64,000 bases of DNA, from positions 42,838,506 through 42,902,505 of the forward strand of contig OW388305.1 of NCBI GenBank assembly GCA_936450465.1. The letters are read 5' to 3'. Shown here piece after piece: positions 1-11,200 of the stretch. How positions within the stretch are numbered: position 1 is the first letter of the stretch; every line of letters begins with the position of its first letter. A program made the position numbers and the translations under genes. The DNA comes from Gibbula magus. Lineage: Eukaryota; Mollusca; Gastropoda; Trochida; Trochidae. The notes below the pieces were generated by a model that saw only the letters and a program-made list of their open reading frames with translations, ran no database searches and was not told where the DNA came from.

Positions 1-589
1 TTAACAATTCTTCTGATCCTAGCTATATATAACGGGGACATTTATAAAGGATCTCAATCATTCCTAATGAAACCTTTTGTAAGAAACGTCAATCATTTTT
101 GCAATAGACACTATCCAGTTCACTAAGCACAGGCCACGTTTTTACGCAAAATTAAATCCTGACTGAGATTATTATTGATCAACTGTATAATTTTCCTACG
201 CATAAATGAATAGTACTAACCGGGGTTTTACAAAGTGTGAGTAAACATGTCTTCCTCTGGTTTGAAATAACTTCGGAATATTCAAAATTGTGGATGGGTG
301 CTCTGCACATACAAATGTATAATATATATCCTGATATATTGAGGAGATGGATATCAATGATAATTTAGTTTTTCGTGATTGCAAAACAAAGTTAAGATTT
401 ATCATATTTGACATGGTTCAATAACAGAAGACAATGACCTCCAATTAACAACAAAACAATTATTGCACTCCATATGTTATTGACAATTCTCAGACTTCAT
501 CACTATTTTATTCAAGGATGTGTGTAAGAAAATTTGACAGCAAACAACTCGAGTTTCAAATCATTACCTTCTAATTCTATCAATAGATG

Positions 590-1510
590 ACAGTCAATGA
601 CTGCAGGGTGATGTTTCCACTGGTACGCCTTTTTGTGAATTCATACCACCTGTATGTTATAGGTTTATATAAATGATATATCATGTATTTTATTGATTAA
701 TACTATGTTCAGGTCTTTGAAGGGCATTTCGAAGTGGTATACATAAGAACAGGAAGATTTTCTGGATAACAACCTTTTAATGTGAAAATACACGACGTGT
801 CGGAGTATATAGTCACTCATTCACCTTTATATAGCAAACAAAACTGGATGCTGGATACTCGATTCTGATTGGTTCTACAGAAAAATAAAATGTGATCAAT
901 TCTGGATTGAAGCTCCTCTGATTTTAGCACCGCTTCATCGCGTATTTTGACGTCATAATCTATCCGAACAAACGGCCGATTCTAATGTGTGCTCTACTTG
1001 TGGAAATCAAACTAACTGATACGCGTTCGGTTATAATTTTGAACTTACTCGCTATAAATCCTATATACCATGTCTCTGATTTTCAAATATAGTACCTTTA
1101 GATTTATCTCCTAAATGTATAACTGTTCTACCTCATGAGAGGTATTTGATACCATCTTTGTAATTACGCCAGGTGGTTTTCATATGAGCGGCGTTAGGAA
1201 CACCTGTCACCACATTAAAAATGTGACGTCACAATGAAATTCGTTACGTCAGACCATTGTTCTCTGACGTCAAATTATATCAGTCACTGGTCACAGTGAA
1301 CATATCATATATCTTCACTGTAGCTTGATAGTTTATTTCAGTAATAAATCACACTATGTTATTGCTTGTCATGTAATAAAAGGTAATACTACTAATCCGT
1401 ATGATTTACTACATGACAACATTTCTTGTGAACAGTCAATGACTGCAGGATGATATTTGCACATGTGCACATTTGATATTCATGCCACCTGTTATCTTAA
1501 CGTTATGGTT
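590..1510 (+). repeat. Partial internal duplication in the left arm, with CRE-like octamers
   Basis: A segment around 590-668 (including CAGTCAATGACTGCAGG) recurs at 1430-1507, and the right arm has only one equivalent near 11960-12010. The left arm therefore carries about 850 extra bases between the two copies. The extra part and its right flank contain five perfect TGACGTCA octamers, at 949, 1224, 1265, 1621 and 1776. No open frame of interest lies here. Confidence 0.6.
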
Positions 1511-1780
1511 CAATAGTATTATACTACTCATTCGTATAATTTACAACTTGAATATTTCTACGGCAATATTTCATCAGTATATTACCGCTAGATGCATGCC
1601 ATTATAATTGTTCACAGGTATGACGTCACAATGGTATTAGACCTTTATTGACCACCATCAATAAATGACGTTTCTCACAATTAGTGTTACAGCATATTGA
1701 AATTGGTTCCATGAAATACCATTTTGAAGCATCTCATTAACGATTGTGTATTGTCGTTCGTTTGATGCTAAAACATGACG

Positions 1781-1784
<4 letters not shown>

Positions 1785-1823
<39 letters not shown>
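1785..1823. repeat. (TA)n microsatellite
   Basis: About 19 TA units in a row directly follow a TGACGTCAC motif. The matching point of the right arm lacks the run. Confidence 0.95.
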
Positions 1824-1826
<3 letters not shown>

Positions 1827-3167
1827 AGGTATTACACAGAGAGTCGCTTAGTATCCATGCTCCATACATGTGTCGTTTATTGACTCGAGCTAACATATGA
1901 CAATTGTGATTGTCAGATGGATGAAAGCGTTCTTTCGTCTGTAGTGACACAAAGGATAATCAGTCTCTAGTTGAATTTACAGATATACATGAAAGTAGTA
2001 CACAGAAAAAGTCAGACAGTCTCACAGACACACATCCTTTCAAGCCTAACTGATCAGAAGCAAAGATCAATGGACGCGGTTTCCACTATACCTCTGAGAA
2101 ATAAAACATTGTATTGCATTTGGTTAGTAGTCAATACGTTCACGGTACATGGGGACATAGGAATGCCTTCTGGATTCTTCTTTTAGACAGAAGAAAAAAA
2201 GCGTCTCTCCATCGAAGTATCCAAACATATCTTTAAAATATCCACTCGATTGCTCGCAATTTCCTGCTACAGTACTGCGCCATCGTATTGCTTGCGTCAT
2301 AATATGTTGTAAAGAATATGATTAATTGGAAATGATTAATATTGGATAGCACTGAAGGTTAAGGATTTTCTCAAAGGGTGCCTCGTAGTTGTGACTAAGT
2401 ATTCAACTGAAGAACATCGAAATTGTATCAACTCATCAACTGATCAACAAACCATGGAAATATTTTTTATACCAAACGGTGTAACTACAAATAACTCATT
2501 ATGAAAGTGGCTCTATTTGTAATATTACAAAGCGTTTAGATTTTGAACCCAAATTTTGAATTAATTTAGGTTATAAACATTAATTCAATATTGTCAATTT
2601 CACTCATTTTAGTCTTCGAATTATAGCCCTTTGTAATTATGGACACTACTTACAATGTGGATATTCTTTTTAATATCAGGACCCACTTACCCAAGACATT
2701 TTAACTATAGGAGAAGGACGCTTTCAGCACTAAAAGTGCTTTTTGAGATAATGGGCCTTTCGAGCTAAACTATTATATCACTAAATATATCTCAACACGA
2801 CCTCTCTGAAATTGGATGCAGCTGTATCATTAACCCATCTCACAATAACTACTAACTCACGCGGTAGAAATAGCCGATATAAAAGCATCGTTAGCATATA
2901 GTTCTTTACAGACAGTATCGTATATCAATTCCCCAGACACTGTGCTCCCTTATCTCGGTTTACGTCGCCACCGTAAACAAGATTGAAGGTTCAGGTGACC
3001 TTAATGTCTTTTGATGATCATCTGGTCGTTGGTCGCTCTCTGGGATGCATCATAGTCTCTGAAATGTCAGATGGTAACTGCGTGTCCTTTCATTATAGCA
3101 ATGGAAACCTGCCTATTTGGTGGTTTCTCAAGTCTTTAGATCATCACAGTGCCATTCTTTGTCAGTT

Positions 3168-4654
3168 AAAGGGACATCCATTGTGTTGTTAGGAGACACA
3201 TATTCCAAACGTAATAAAATGTGTTATCATATAATCGAGGGTGTTATCGATGCAATAAAGCAATCTGATAAACTTGGTATCCAAATCTGATAAATTTGCA
3301 AAACAGGTCAAAGGTCAAATACACGAACTACTTTCACCAAATTTCACTCTTTCCATGCGAATCCTAAAACTGTTTACGAATCATTGAAAAGCGTAACCGG
3401 ATAATTGTAGATTTGTTTTAAAAATCATTCAAAACTTCAGTGCGCTATTGACTAACAGCATCAGCATGTTGCATGTCCTGTGTACAAAATGAAATTGATG
3501 TGTCACCGTCAGTCAGCGTGTGGCCTACCGACGCGCCTCGTCGATTGCACTAGCATTTTTGCAGTTCTTCAGGGCTGATCACACGGTATTAGATACATTA
3601 ATAGGTACTCATTGTCATAAACCAAAGAAACAACCCCACCTCACTACCGTTAAAGTGTGAAAGATACTGAACTGCAGCAATCCGAATCAACCCTGCAACG
3701 CAGCTTCCAAAACGTTGTAATTAGAGTTACTTCCCTTGTTCTACTAGCGTGACCCAAGTGATTTATGAATGAGTGCTTTTTAATTTTTAGATAGATGCTT
3801 ATGAACTGATTTAAAATATATCCATGAACAAGAAATCAAGGATCAATTGTTTATTTTTGAAATAATTGCGCACATCGTGTATAAATTGTTTTGATTAAGA
3901 ACTATTTCTAGGCACTTCACAGCCGATGTCGTGACCGTCACTTTGATGTACCGTCTATGAAATTACTCCGCTAAAACTGGGTCAATTCTCTTACCACTTT
4001 TACGCAACAAAACGCTTATTTTAATAATGACATAATATGATAAAGAGATTATTAACCTCGTGTGTTTCCGTATCATTAATATCATATATTTGGAATAAAA
4101 AATAATGTATTATGCTCGCCAAAGGCTCGCATAATACAATTTTTATTCCAAAAATATGATGTTAATGATACGGAAACATACTTGGTTAATAATCTCTATT
4201 TATTTTATCGAAAAGTATCGACTGTTAGCGAAAACTACCATTTTGATGATAGCCAACTTAGTTTATTGACGTTGAAGGTAAAAGTAGTGAATTCTGATCG
4301 AAAACCGGACAATGCTGCGCGATTGACGCGCGCCACTGAGTCAAACGAAATTTTAGAATCTTATTTACATTAGACAAAATGACAAATTTGGGTTGACAAT
4401 GTTTAATAGGTCATATAACTTCTGTGCACGTAAATGGGACGTCTATTTTCGGTTTCTACACATGCACATACACATTCTACAATGATGTTACTCGATTGTA
4501 ATTGGAAGCTAGTAATTATGATATATTTGGCGATTGGGGATGAATATGCAAGCTGAGTGAATTTATTTGTACTGTAAACGGCATATAAGGTGAGTTGGAA
4601 CGTACATGTATTAAAGACAAATAAAATTTTATGAAACACAATGGATGTACCTTT
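3168..4654 (+). mobile_element. Family C TTAA element, copy 1, split by an insertion
   Basis: The left end (TTAA, then AGGGACATCCATTGTGTTG) and the right end (ACACAATGGATGTACCT) match the 498-bp copy at 16267-16764. Positions 3168-3226 correspond to that copy's first 60 bases and about 4203-4654 to the rest. In between lie about 970 foreign bases ending in a long hairpin. The family has TTAA at both ends and terminal inverted repeats of about 20 bp, which fits a non-autonomous piggyBac-like element. The final TTAA is mutated here. There is no coding capacity. The element is absent from the equivalent point of the right arm (about 10125). Confidence 0.75.
4044..4197. repeat. 154-bp foldback hairpin inside the insertion in family C copy 1
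   Basis: The two halves are reverse complements over about 75 bases each. The outer ends are AGAGATTATTAACC and GGTTAATAATCTCT, and the centre is GCTCGCC-AAA-GGCTCGC. A few mismatches and small indels are present. A GC-rich centre of this kind is typical of foldback MITEs. It sits at the right end of the ~970-bp insert. Confidence 0.8.
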
Positions 4655-4656
4655 AC

Positions 4657-4730
4657 ACCTTTCACCACTTAGAAACCTGAACGCTAATAGTTTACGTGCG
4701 TAATTTTAGGCGTGTAGTGGTGAAAGGATT
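4657..4730. repeat. Short inverted repeat
   Basis: CCTTTCACCACT and its reverse complement AGTGGTGAAAGG are separated by about 50 bases, immediately outside the right end of family C copy 1. The right arm seems to lack it. It may be a small foldback element remnant. Confidence 0.5.
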
Positions 4731-5470
4731 AAGGATCCTACTTAGATGGCCCTCGTTTATTGCAATGCCCACTAGCATATCTGACCTCTTCACCTCTAAC
4801 CTGTCCAAAGATTTCCTTCTAGCATTGGACTTCCCACTAAACTGGTCATCTGCAGATCTGTAACATTCTAATTTATTTTCAATTGTTAATCAGATGACAT
4901 TCATGTAATCTAACGATGGCCGGTCTGATTGTTTGTCAGCCTTTAGTCTGTCCGTTAGTTCTCTGAAAATTAGTTTTCCTTTGTAAATTGGGTGTCCTTC
5001 GACCATGCCCAGGCCACTAATCTCTTTGATGGTTTTTCATTCTATAGCCGTCACAAAGTGCCACTTATACCTACTTAAGAGTGTAAATCAGATTTCCTTC
5101 ATGCATTTGACCAAAGAATCTTGTCGATGGCATTGGCGTATCTATCATTTCTTACAACGCACTGTAGAATAAGATACAAATACCGAACTAAGGATATATA
5201 CACTCCTTCAACAAGAATATGTATAATATATATAAGAGGTTATCCTTTTATCAAACTATTTGTTTCATTGTTGATAAACTCGATAACTAAAGACTAAAAT
5301 TAATCATATTGGAATGAAAATTGCATTTCAGACGAAAGTTAAACCTCAGAAAGTGTGACCTTTTCTTGTGATGACAAAACAAGTTTTACAGATCACAGAT
5401 GTTTGAGACACTGATATATTTACTATTGTTTCTTGGGAAAACTAATGTAATTGTGTTTTCCTTACAATAA

Positions 5471-5680
5471 TAATAATTGATTTATAAAGCGCCTAATTTC
5501 CATCCATATGGTTGCTCACTGGCGCTGGGAAAGAGAAAGTGAAGCGGGGTCAGACATGTAATTTAGTGAACAGTAATGTTTTCAATTGTCTCTTAAAATA
5601 GTCTTTGGATTCAGGCTTACGGATCTGAGAAGGGAGGGAGTTCCATATTGAAGGTCCAGATCTTGAGAATGCTCGTCAGA
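5471..5680 (-). mobile_element. 5'-truncated non-LTR retrotransposon 3' end, with reverse-transcriptase ORF C-terminus
   Basis: On the minus strand the sequence encodes RAFSRSGPSIWNSLPSQIRK and a further ~19 residues, ending at a TGA at 5550-5552. The G-P-S-x-W-N-S-L-P motif followed by a basic 'FKxxLKTLLF' stretch is the familiar C-terminus of ORF2 in CR1/L2-like non-LTR retrotransposons. A short 3' UTR follows and ends in GGCGCTTTATAAAT and an (ATT)n tail. The copy is flanked by the direct repeat TACAATAA (5463-5470 and 5681-5688), a plausible 8-bp target-site duplication. Only about 210 bp are present, so it is severely 5'-truncated and dead. The right duplication arm has a continuous empty site near 9040, so the insertion is younger than the duplication. 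Confidence 0.85.
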
Positions 5681-6539
5681 TACAATAAGTATTAGCGCCA
5701 TACAGTTTTAACCTGCAATTTATTACCTCGATTTCAGCATTGATTCGTTATTGTCTCAATTAAGCAGATATATAGCAACCAATGGATGGTTAAAGTATTA
5801 TTTGTGGCTAAATTAGATGTAGACAGTGAATAGTGTGGCAATGCACATCTGAAATTTAATCTAAATGTATCAAAAATATTGCTTTGACATCAAATAAAAG
5901 TCATTCAGTAAAAGTCATCTGGAAGTAATGTGAAATAGGCCCCCTCCTGACGCATAAGATAGATAGGAAATTGAGTGAAATTCACCTGACCTTAGGTCAT
6001 GGTCCTTCTGTCAGCTGAATGTGGCAATAATCGGAGGAATGGTTCTGGTTATTGAGAACTGACATATAACGTTATGTCAGCTTGACATTTCAGAAAATTT
6101 CCCACTATGTAAAGAATTCAACATTCACAGTTTGATGTGAAATGATTTGATCAATTCTCTTTGTCATTTCTGTTGGTTGATGTTGCCTCCTAGCTCATTT
6201 AAAAAGAACATGAGATACCTATTAAGAAGAAATAATGTCACATTTCCGTGAGCTGGCATGCACGTGTATACCTTAGAGACATTTACAAGATTAGCCATGC
6301 AACAAATGTTTTCTCACGTTCGGATTTCGACGTGTTCAAGAATGAAGCAAAGCTTATCATTAATTGTCTTTTTGATACTTGGCACTTGTCATGACCTTCA
6401 TTCGTCTTGATCTCTCTGAGGATCTATAATGCGTTCCGATTCATAACGGGTGTGAAGCCTTTTTGGTGGACATTGGTCTTAAAGCTTTTGAAACTACAGA
6501 ATTGGACTTATTAGCGCAAATTAAGCCTGATCATATGGT

Positions 6540-7037
6540 ACGGCACTGTAGCACGCAATTCGTCCTGAAATTAAGTATGCTCACAAATAGGAAATTAATA
6601 TTAGCAATCGATAAATAATACTCCTCAAACAATATCTAAAAAAGGTTCCAAAACGAATGTACAAGGTTAAGCCATAATAGTCAATTTCCTTCCGAACGGT
6701 CCGAACATTAAAATGGCCGCTCAAAGGTAGTTCAAGTGATCTAATGTAGCGATACCAAAAAACTCAAAGTAGAGTTTTTAATGTCGAACTATGATGAAAT
6801 GGTGCGATGGAACTTTCAAAATTGCATGAGATCTACAAATCACGCTGAAGAGTTCCACAACATTGTGGCTTTATACGTCACACTATTTCTACCAATACGG
6901 ATAAGTGTTTCCTTTGGACACAGCTAAATGGTCGTATCGTGAGATGTTTGACCCTCTAACATAACAATACATTGGATAGATTTTAATAATAAATGGCAAA
7001 TTTGTTAAAGTTAAATATGAAAAATGAGCGCCTTTAA
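6540..7037 (-). mobile_element. Family B TTAA element, copy 1 (reverse orientation)
   Basis: It is the reverse complement of the copy at 48994-49500. Shared blocks include CGAATGTAC...GGTTAAGCC, TGATCTAATGTAGCGATACC and GACCCTCTAACATAAC. The outer left end is degenerate (GGCACTGTAGCACG) and the right end is GCGCCTTTAA. It sits exactly at the inner boundary of the left duplication arm. No coding sequence is seen. Confidence 0.75.
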
Positions 7038-7436
7038 AACTATTTATATTTATATTGAGGATCTAGATCATTGCTCTTCAAACTAATTCCATTCGTGTTG
7101 TAAAACAGTCCTCATCTGTTCTAACATGTTCAGGTGTCAATGTTCTAGATTGAGATTCATTTTAAACTCACATGCAAATCTGTTCTAACTGTTTTCTTTG
7201 GACACAGCTTAATGACCGTATCATGAGATGTTTGACCCTCTAACATAACAATACATTGGATAGATTTTAATAATAAATGGCATATTTGAGTAAGTAAAAT
7301 ATGAAAAATTAGCACCTTTAAAACTATTTATATTTATATTGAGGATCTAGATCATTGCTCTTCAAACTAATTCCATTTGTGTTGTAAAACAGTCCTCATC
7401 TGTTCTAATATGTTCAGGTGTCAATGTTCTAGATTA
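6908..7436. repeat. Tandem duplication (period 284 bp) of the end of the family B element plus flank
   Basis: Positions 6908-7152 recur at 7192-7436 with more than 90% identity by eye. The duplicated block contains the last ~130 bp of family B copy 1, its TTTAA end and about 115 bp of flanking DNA. The duplication therefore happened after that insertion. About 39 bp of unduplicated sequence lie between the copies. Confidence 0.9.
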
Positions 7437-8220
7437 AGAATTGAACAAAGTTTAAGAATATGACTGTTCTTGGTAATTCAAAAATTGTTTGCGGCTTCGA
7501 GATAAAACCCAACAGGGCACAACAAAAACGTTGAGGTTTCCTGGTCGTATAGTTTTCGAGTTAATATAACCTCCGGAAACAATGTTCAACATATGGACAC
7601 ACAGACGAATGCACACACGAACGGGAAAGCGTAGTGGTATACATTGTGTATAACCACGACAACATTGAATTGAAGGTAATGCCGTTAATTGCCAGATATA
7701 AGTATGAAAATATTAACGTCCTAAAGTTTTATGCACACATGAGTTATCAATATTTCATACAAAACTCATTAGTGCACAAATCCCCTTAGATGGCTTGCAA
7801 ATAAGCTACCGTAGCTTCCTGAAAATCAATGACGACACATCTAAGAATCAAATTACAAAGAATTAGGGCATCGCTACCTTCAAAGAAACTGGGCTGTAAT
7901 AGTTATGTTTTCATCAATGATGGTTAATGGGCCAATTATTCTGCAAATGATATTAAGGTTAAAACGTATCCTGTTACAGGTTACATCTGTTATCCACACT
8001 TTTTCTCAAAACCTTTTGATTTCTTGCTGGTCACTTTTTGCCCTATTGCTGGGGTTTCTTGCTTACCAGATGACATTTCAGATGCTTATAATATCATTTA
8101 TTTATTTATTTATTTATTTATTCTGGGATTTCTTGGTAACCAGATGACAATTTATCATTTATTTATCTATTTATTTAGCGTTATCTATGTATGTTGATGT
8201 TATTGTTATTTATACTAATG
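7437..8220. other. Spacer of the inverted duplication; (TTTA)n repeats
   Basis: This is unique-looking AT-rich sequence at the centre of the large inverted duplication. A 40-50 bp direct repeat (8050-8105 and 8124-8170, both with ACCAGATGACA) leads into two (TTTA)n runs at 8096-8122 and 8154-8176. A weak small foldback lies around 7701-7780. The open frame at 7905-8147 runs into the (TTTA)n repeat and is not credible as a gene. Confidence 0.7.
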
Positions 8221-11200
8221 TCTATACCACTTGATCAGACCCAGACCCAATTTGCCCTAAAAAATCTGTTCCGCAGTCTTAAAGGTTAAAGAAAAAGACA
8301 CCCATTATATAACACGACGCTGTATAGGTCCTCAGAGAGTTCAAGACTAATCAAAGTCATGACAGCTGTCACGTTTCAAACCGACAATTAATGTTAAGAT
8401 TCTCTTCATTCTTGAACAAATCTGAACCCGAACGTGAGACAGCATTTGCTGCATGGCTAATCCTGTAATATCTCTAATATACCGACGAGCGTGTCAGCTA
8501 AAGGAAATGGGTCTTATTTTCTTCTAAATTGGTCTCTCATGTATTTTTTTTCAAATGAACTAGTAACCAACATCAACGTCAACTAACAGTGAAATAACAA
8601 AGAGAATAGATTCACATCAAACTATGGATGCAGAATTCATTACAATAATGGAAAAGTTTCAGAAATGTGAAGCTGACATAACGTTGATATTTCAGTTCTC
8701 AATAACCAGAACCATTTCTCCACATCCAACCGACAGAAGAACCATGACTTAAGATCAGGTGAATTTCATTTAATTTTCTTTCCATCTTACACGATCAGTT
8801 GGGGGCCTAGTTCGTATTACTTTCAGATGACTTTTACTAAACGACATTGATTGAATATCAAAGGAATATTCTTAATACAATTAGAGTAAATTTGGGATGT
8901 GCATTGCCACTACATTTACTGTCTAATTATCTAGTGATTGTAACTTGTAATTGAAGCCATACCTCTCTTAATGAAGACTATCACGATTCCGAAATTAAGG
9001 ACACAAATTATATATCTAATCTTTTAAGCGTTCTATTCATTGTTGGGGCCTTATATTACATTAGTTTTCATGATAAACAATAGTGGAGACATCAGCTTCC
9101 GAGACATATATGATTCTATGAAACATAGATTGTCATCACAAGAAAAGGTGAGAAAACATTATTTTTGTTCTGGAAATGTTCAGCCCTTAAAGGGGCAGTA
9201 GCACGTTTTTTCGCTCAAATAAGTTGATGAAATGTATTTGAAAAATAATTTCACCAATAGTAAAACATCCTTCTCTCTTCGGGAAAATAAAGTTTAAAAT
9301 GAGTGTACATGTTTCGGTAAAGCCATGGGAATCGTTTTTGTAATACAAAATAATAAATTGTGTTCACAATAAAATGGCTGCCATGCAATTTTTGCTTTAT
9401 ACGCAACATAGTTTTTACCACTACAGATAATTGGTTTGTGTAATAAGATGTTTTACCCTCTAAAGTTAATTTAAATGACATAAACTATCATTATAAATGG
9501 GAAATTTGAAAAAATTAATTTTGCAAAAAACGTGCTTCTGCCCCTTTAATTTGTGTGTTACCGCCTGAAAAGGCACTTTGTTTTACATCTGATTTGGCTA
9601 CAAAGAACACATGGTTTCATAACAAGATAACCTTTATTAAATATACATTCGTTCTATAGGTATGTACATATCCCATTACTTCGGTATGGGTATATATATT
9701 ATTCTACATTTTACTGTGAGAAATGCTAGACACCGCCACAAGTCTTTGGTCACAATTACTACAAGAACACCTGACTTACACACTAAAGTGATAATTATGG
9801 GTACTTTGGTGAATAGGGTAATGATCGAAGGACTGATTTTCAGAGATCTTCAGGGCAGGCCAGAGGTGACGTGAAACCAGGCAGACTGGCCAACGTTAGA
9901 ATACATTGAGATCATCAACATTTGACAATAGAATGCTGGGCATCCTGAGAATGTTAAAGATCGACCGATGGTCAGTTTTGCGGGTGACCCATGCAATTTC
10001 TTGAAAAATCTAATTTCCTACGAAAAATGTATTAACAGGCTAAAGGTGACCATAGGCAAGATATGCTAGTTATCTTTATGAAAAAAACAAAGGTCATCTG
10101 AATAAGATCCTAAATTGGCTAAGTAGGGGATGTTGGTACATCAAAAGTCTGCAAAAACACATAATAGGCGGTTGCCATTACTATACTGTAAGGACACACA
10201 CTTTTCATCTGAAATGACATTTAAGGGACCATGGCGCAGATCAGATAGTGATGAACGACCGAATGACTATCATATGCATAAAGGTCACCTGAATTCTGCC
10301 TGTTTCTGGATGAGACGTAAAACCGAAGTGAATGTCAGAATGAAAGGGAGCACAGTATCTGGGGAATAGATATACGACTCTGTCTTTAAAGAACTATACC
10401 CTAATAATGCATTTATATCGTACGCCATGGCTTAATGGGTATTATGAGATAGGTTAATGGCACACCTGTATCAAGATTCAGAGGGCTTGTGTAGATATAT
10501 ATTTATAAGTATATTAGTTTACCTCGAAATACCTATAGCTATCATCTCAAAAAGTCCGATTAGTGCTGAAAGCCTCCTTGTTATGTATACACGTCTTAGG
10601 CGGAGGCAATGTGGACCGTGTCATTAAAAGTTTATCCAAAATTTAAGTAGTATGCAAGATTCCGAAGGGTTATATTTAAAACAAAATGTTTGAACTAATT
10701 CAACAATATTGAATTGACAAATGTCATTAAACGAATTCAACACTTAATGAATTAATTAAAAATTCAGGTCCAGGATCTTAACTCATCACCATTTATAGTT
10801 ACAAACATGTTATATCTACATCAGTTGATGGGTTAATACGATTTGGATGTTCTGCGAGCGCACCTAGATGAATACTACAATTCACAAGTACAAATCGTTC
10901 CCCGAGCCATCCAATAGTAATCATCTCCATGATATAATCCACAGCATATTATGACGCAAGCAATAAAAATTCCGCTGTACTGTGACAGGAAATTGCGAGA
11001 CGCGGCGTGGATATTTCTACATAGAGACCTTCTGTCCATTACAAAATTAGTTATAAACCGTAAATTGTATTTTTGTCTTCATTTCATTTCCTATCGGGCC
11101 GTTCCATTATATTATGAGGGTTCAGGTGTGTGCAACCAACCATAAATGTTGTTGTTTTAGCAGTTCTGCGTTTTGCAGTTCTGCGTTTTGGCAGGATACC

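Larger units (their letters stand above)
1..6540 (+). repeat. Left arm of a large inverted duplication
   Basis: The sequence matches, in reverse complement and in the same order, the segment from about 12592 down to 8220. Examples are 1-150 with 12592-12450, 420-540 with 12200-12100, 1820-2180 with 11530-11160, 2700-3110 with 10580-10150, 4760-5330 with 10080-9550, 5340-5460 and 5706-6220 with 9150-8520, and 6225-6540 with 8520-8220. Stretches aligned by eye are about 70-85% identical, with many small gaps. The arm is longer than its partner because it holds a partial internal duplication (about 600-1430), a TTAA element with a further insertion (3168-4654) and a LINE 3' end (5471-5680). The window starts inside the arm, so its outer end is not seen. 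No coding function is visible; its short open frames are not shared by the partner arm. Confidence 0.88.

Noticed and set aside
590..1510. Possible promoter defined by the CRE cluster
   Set aside because: No downstream gene, TATA-initiator arrangement or conserved start could be seen; retained only as a motif cluster.
4044..4197. Rho-independent terminator or Helitron end
   Set aside because: No bacterial context, and no CTRR end follows the hairpin; a foldback MITE fits better.
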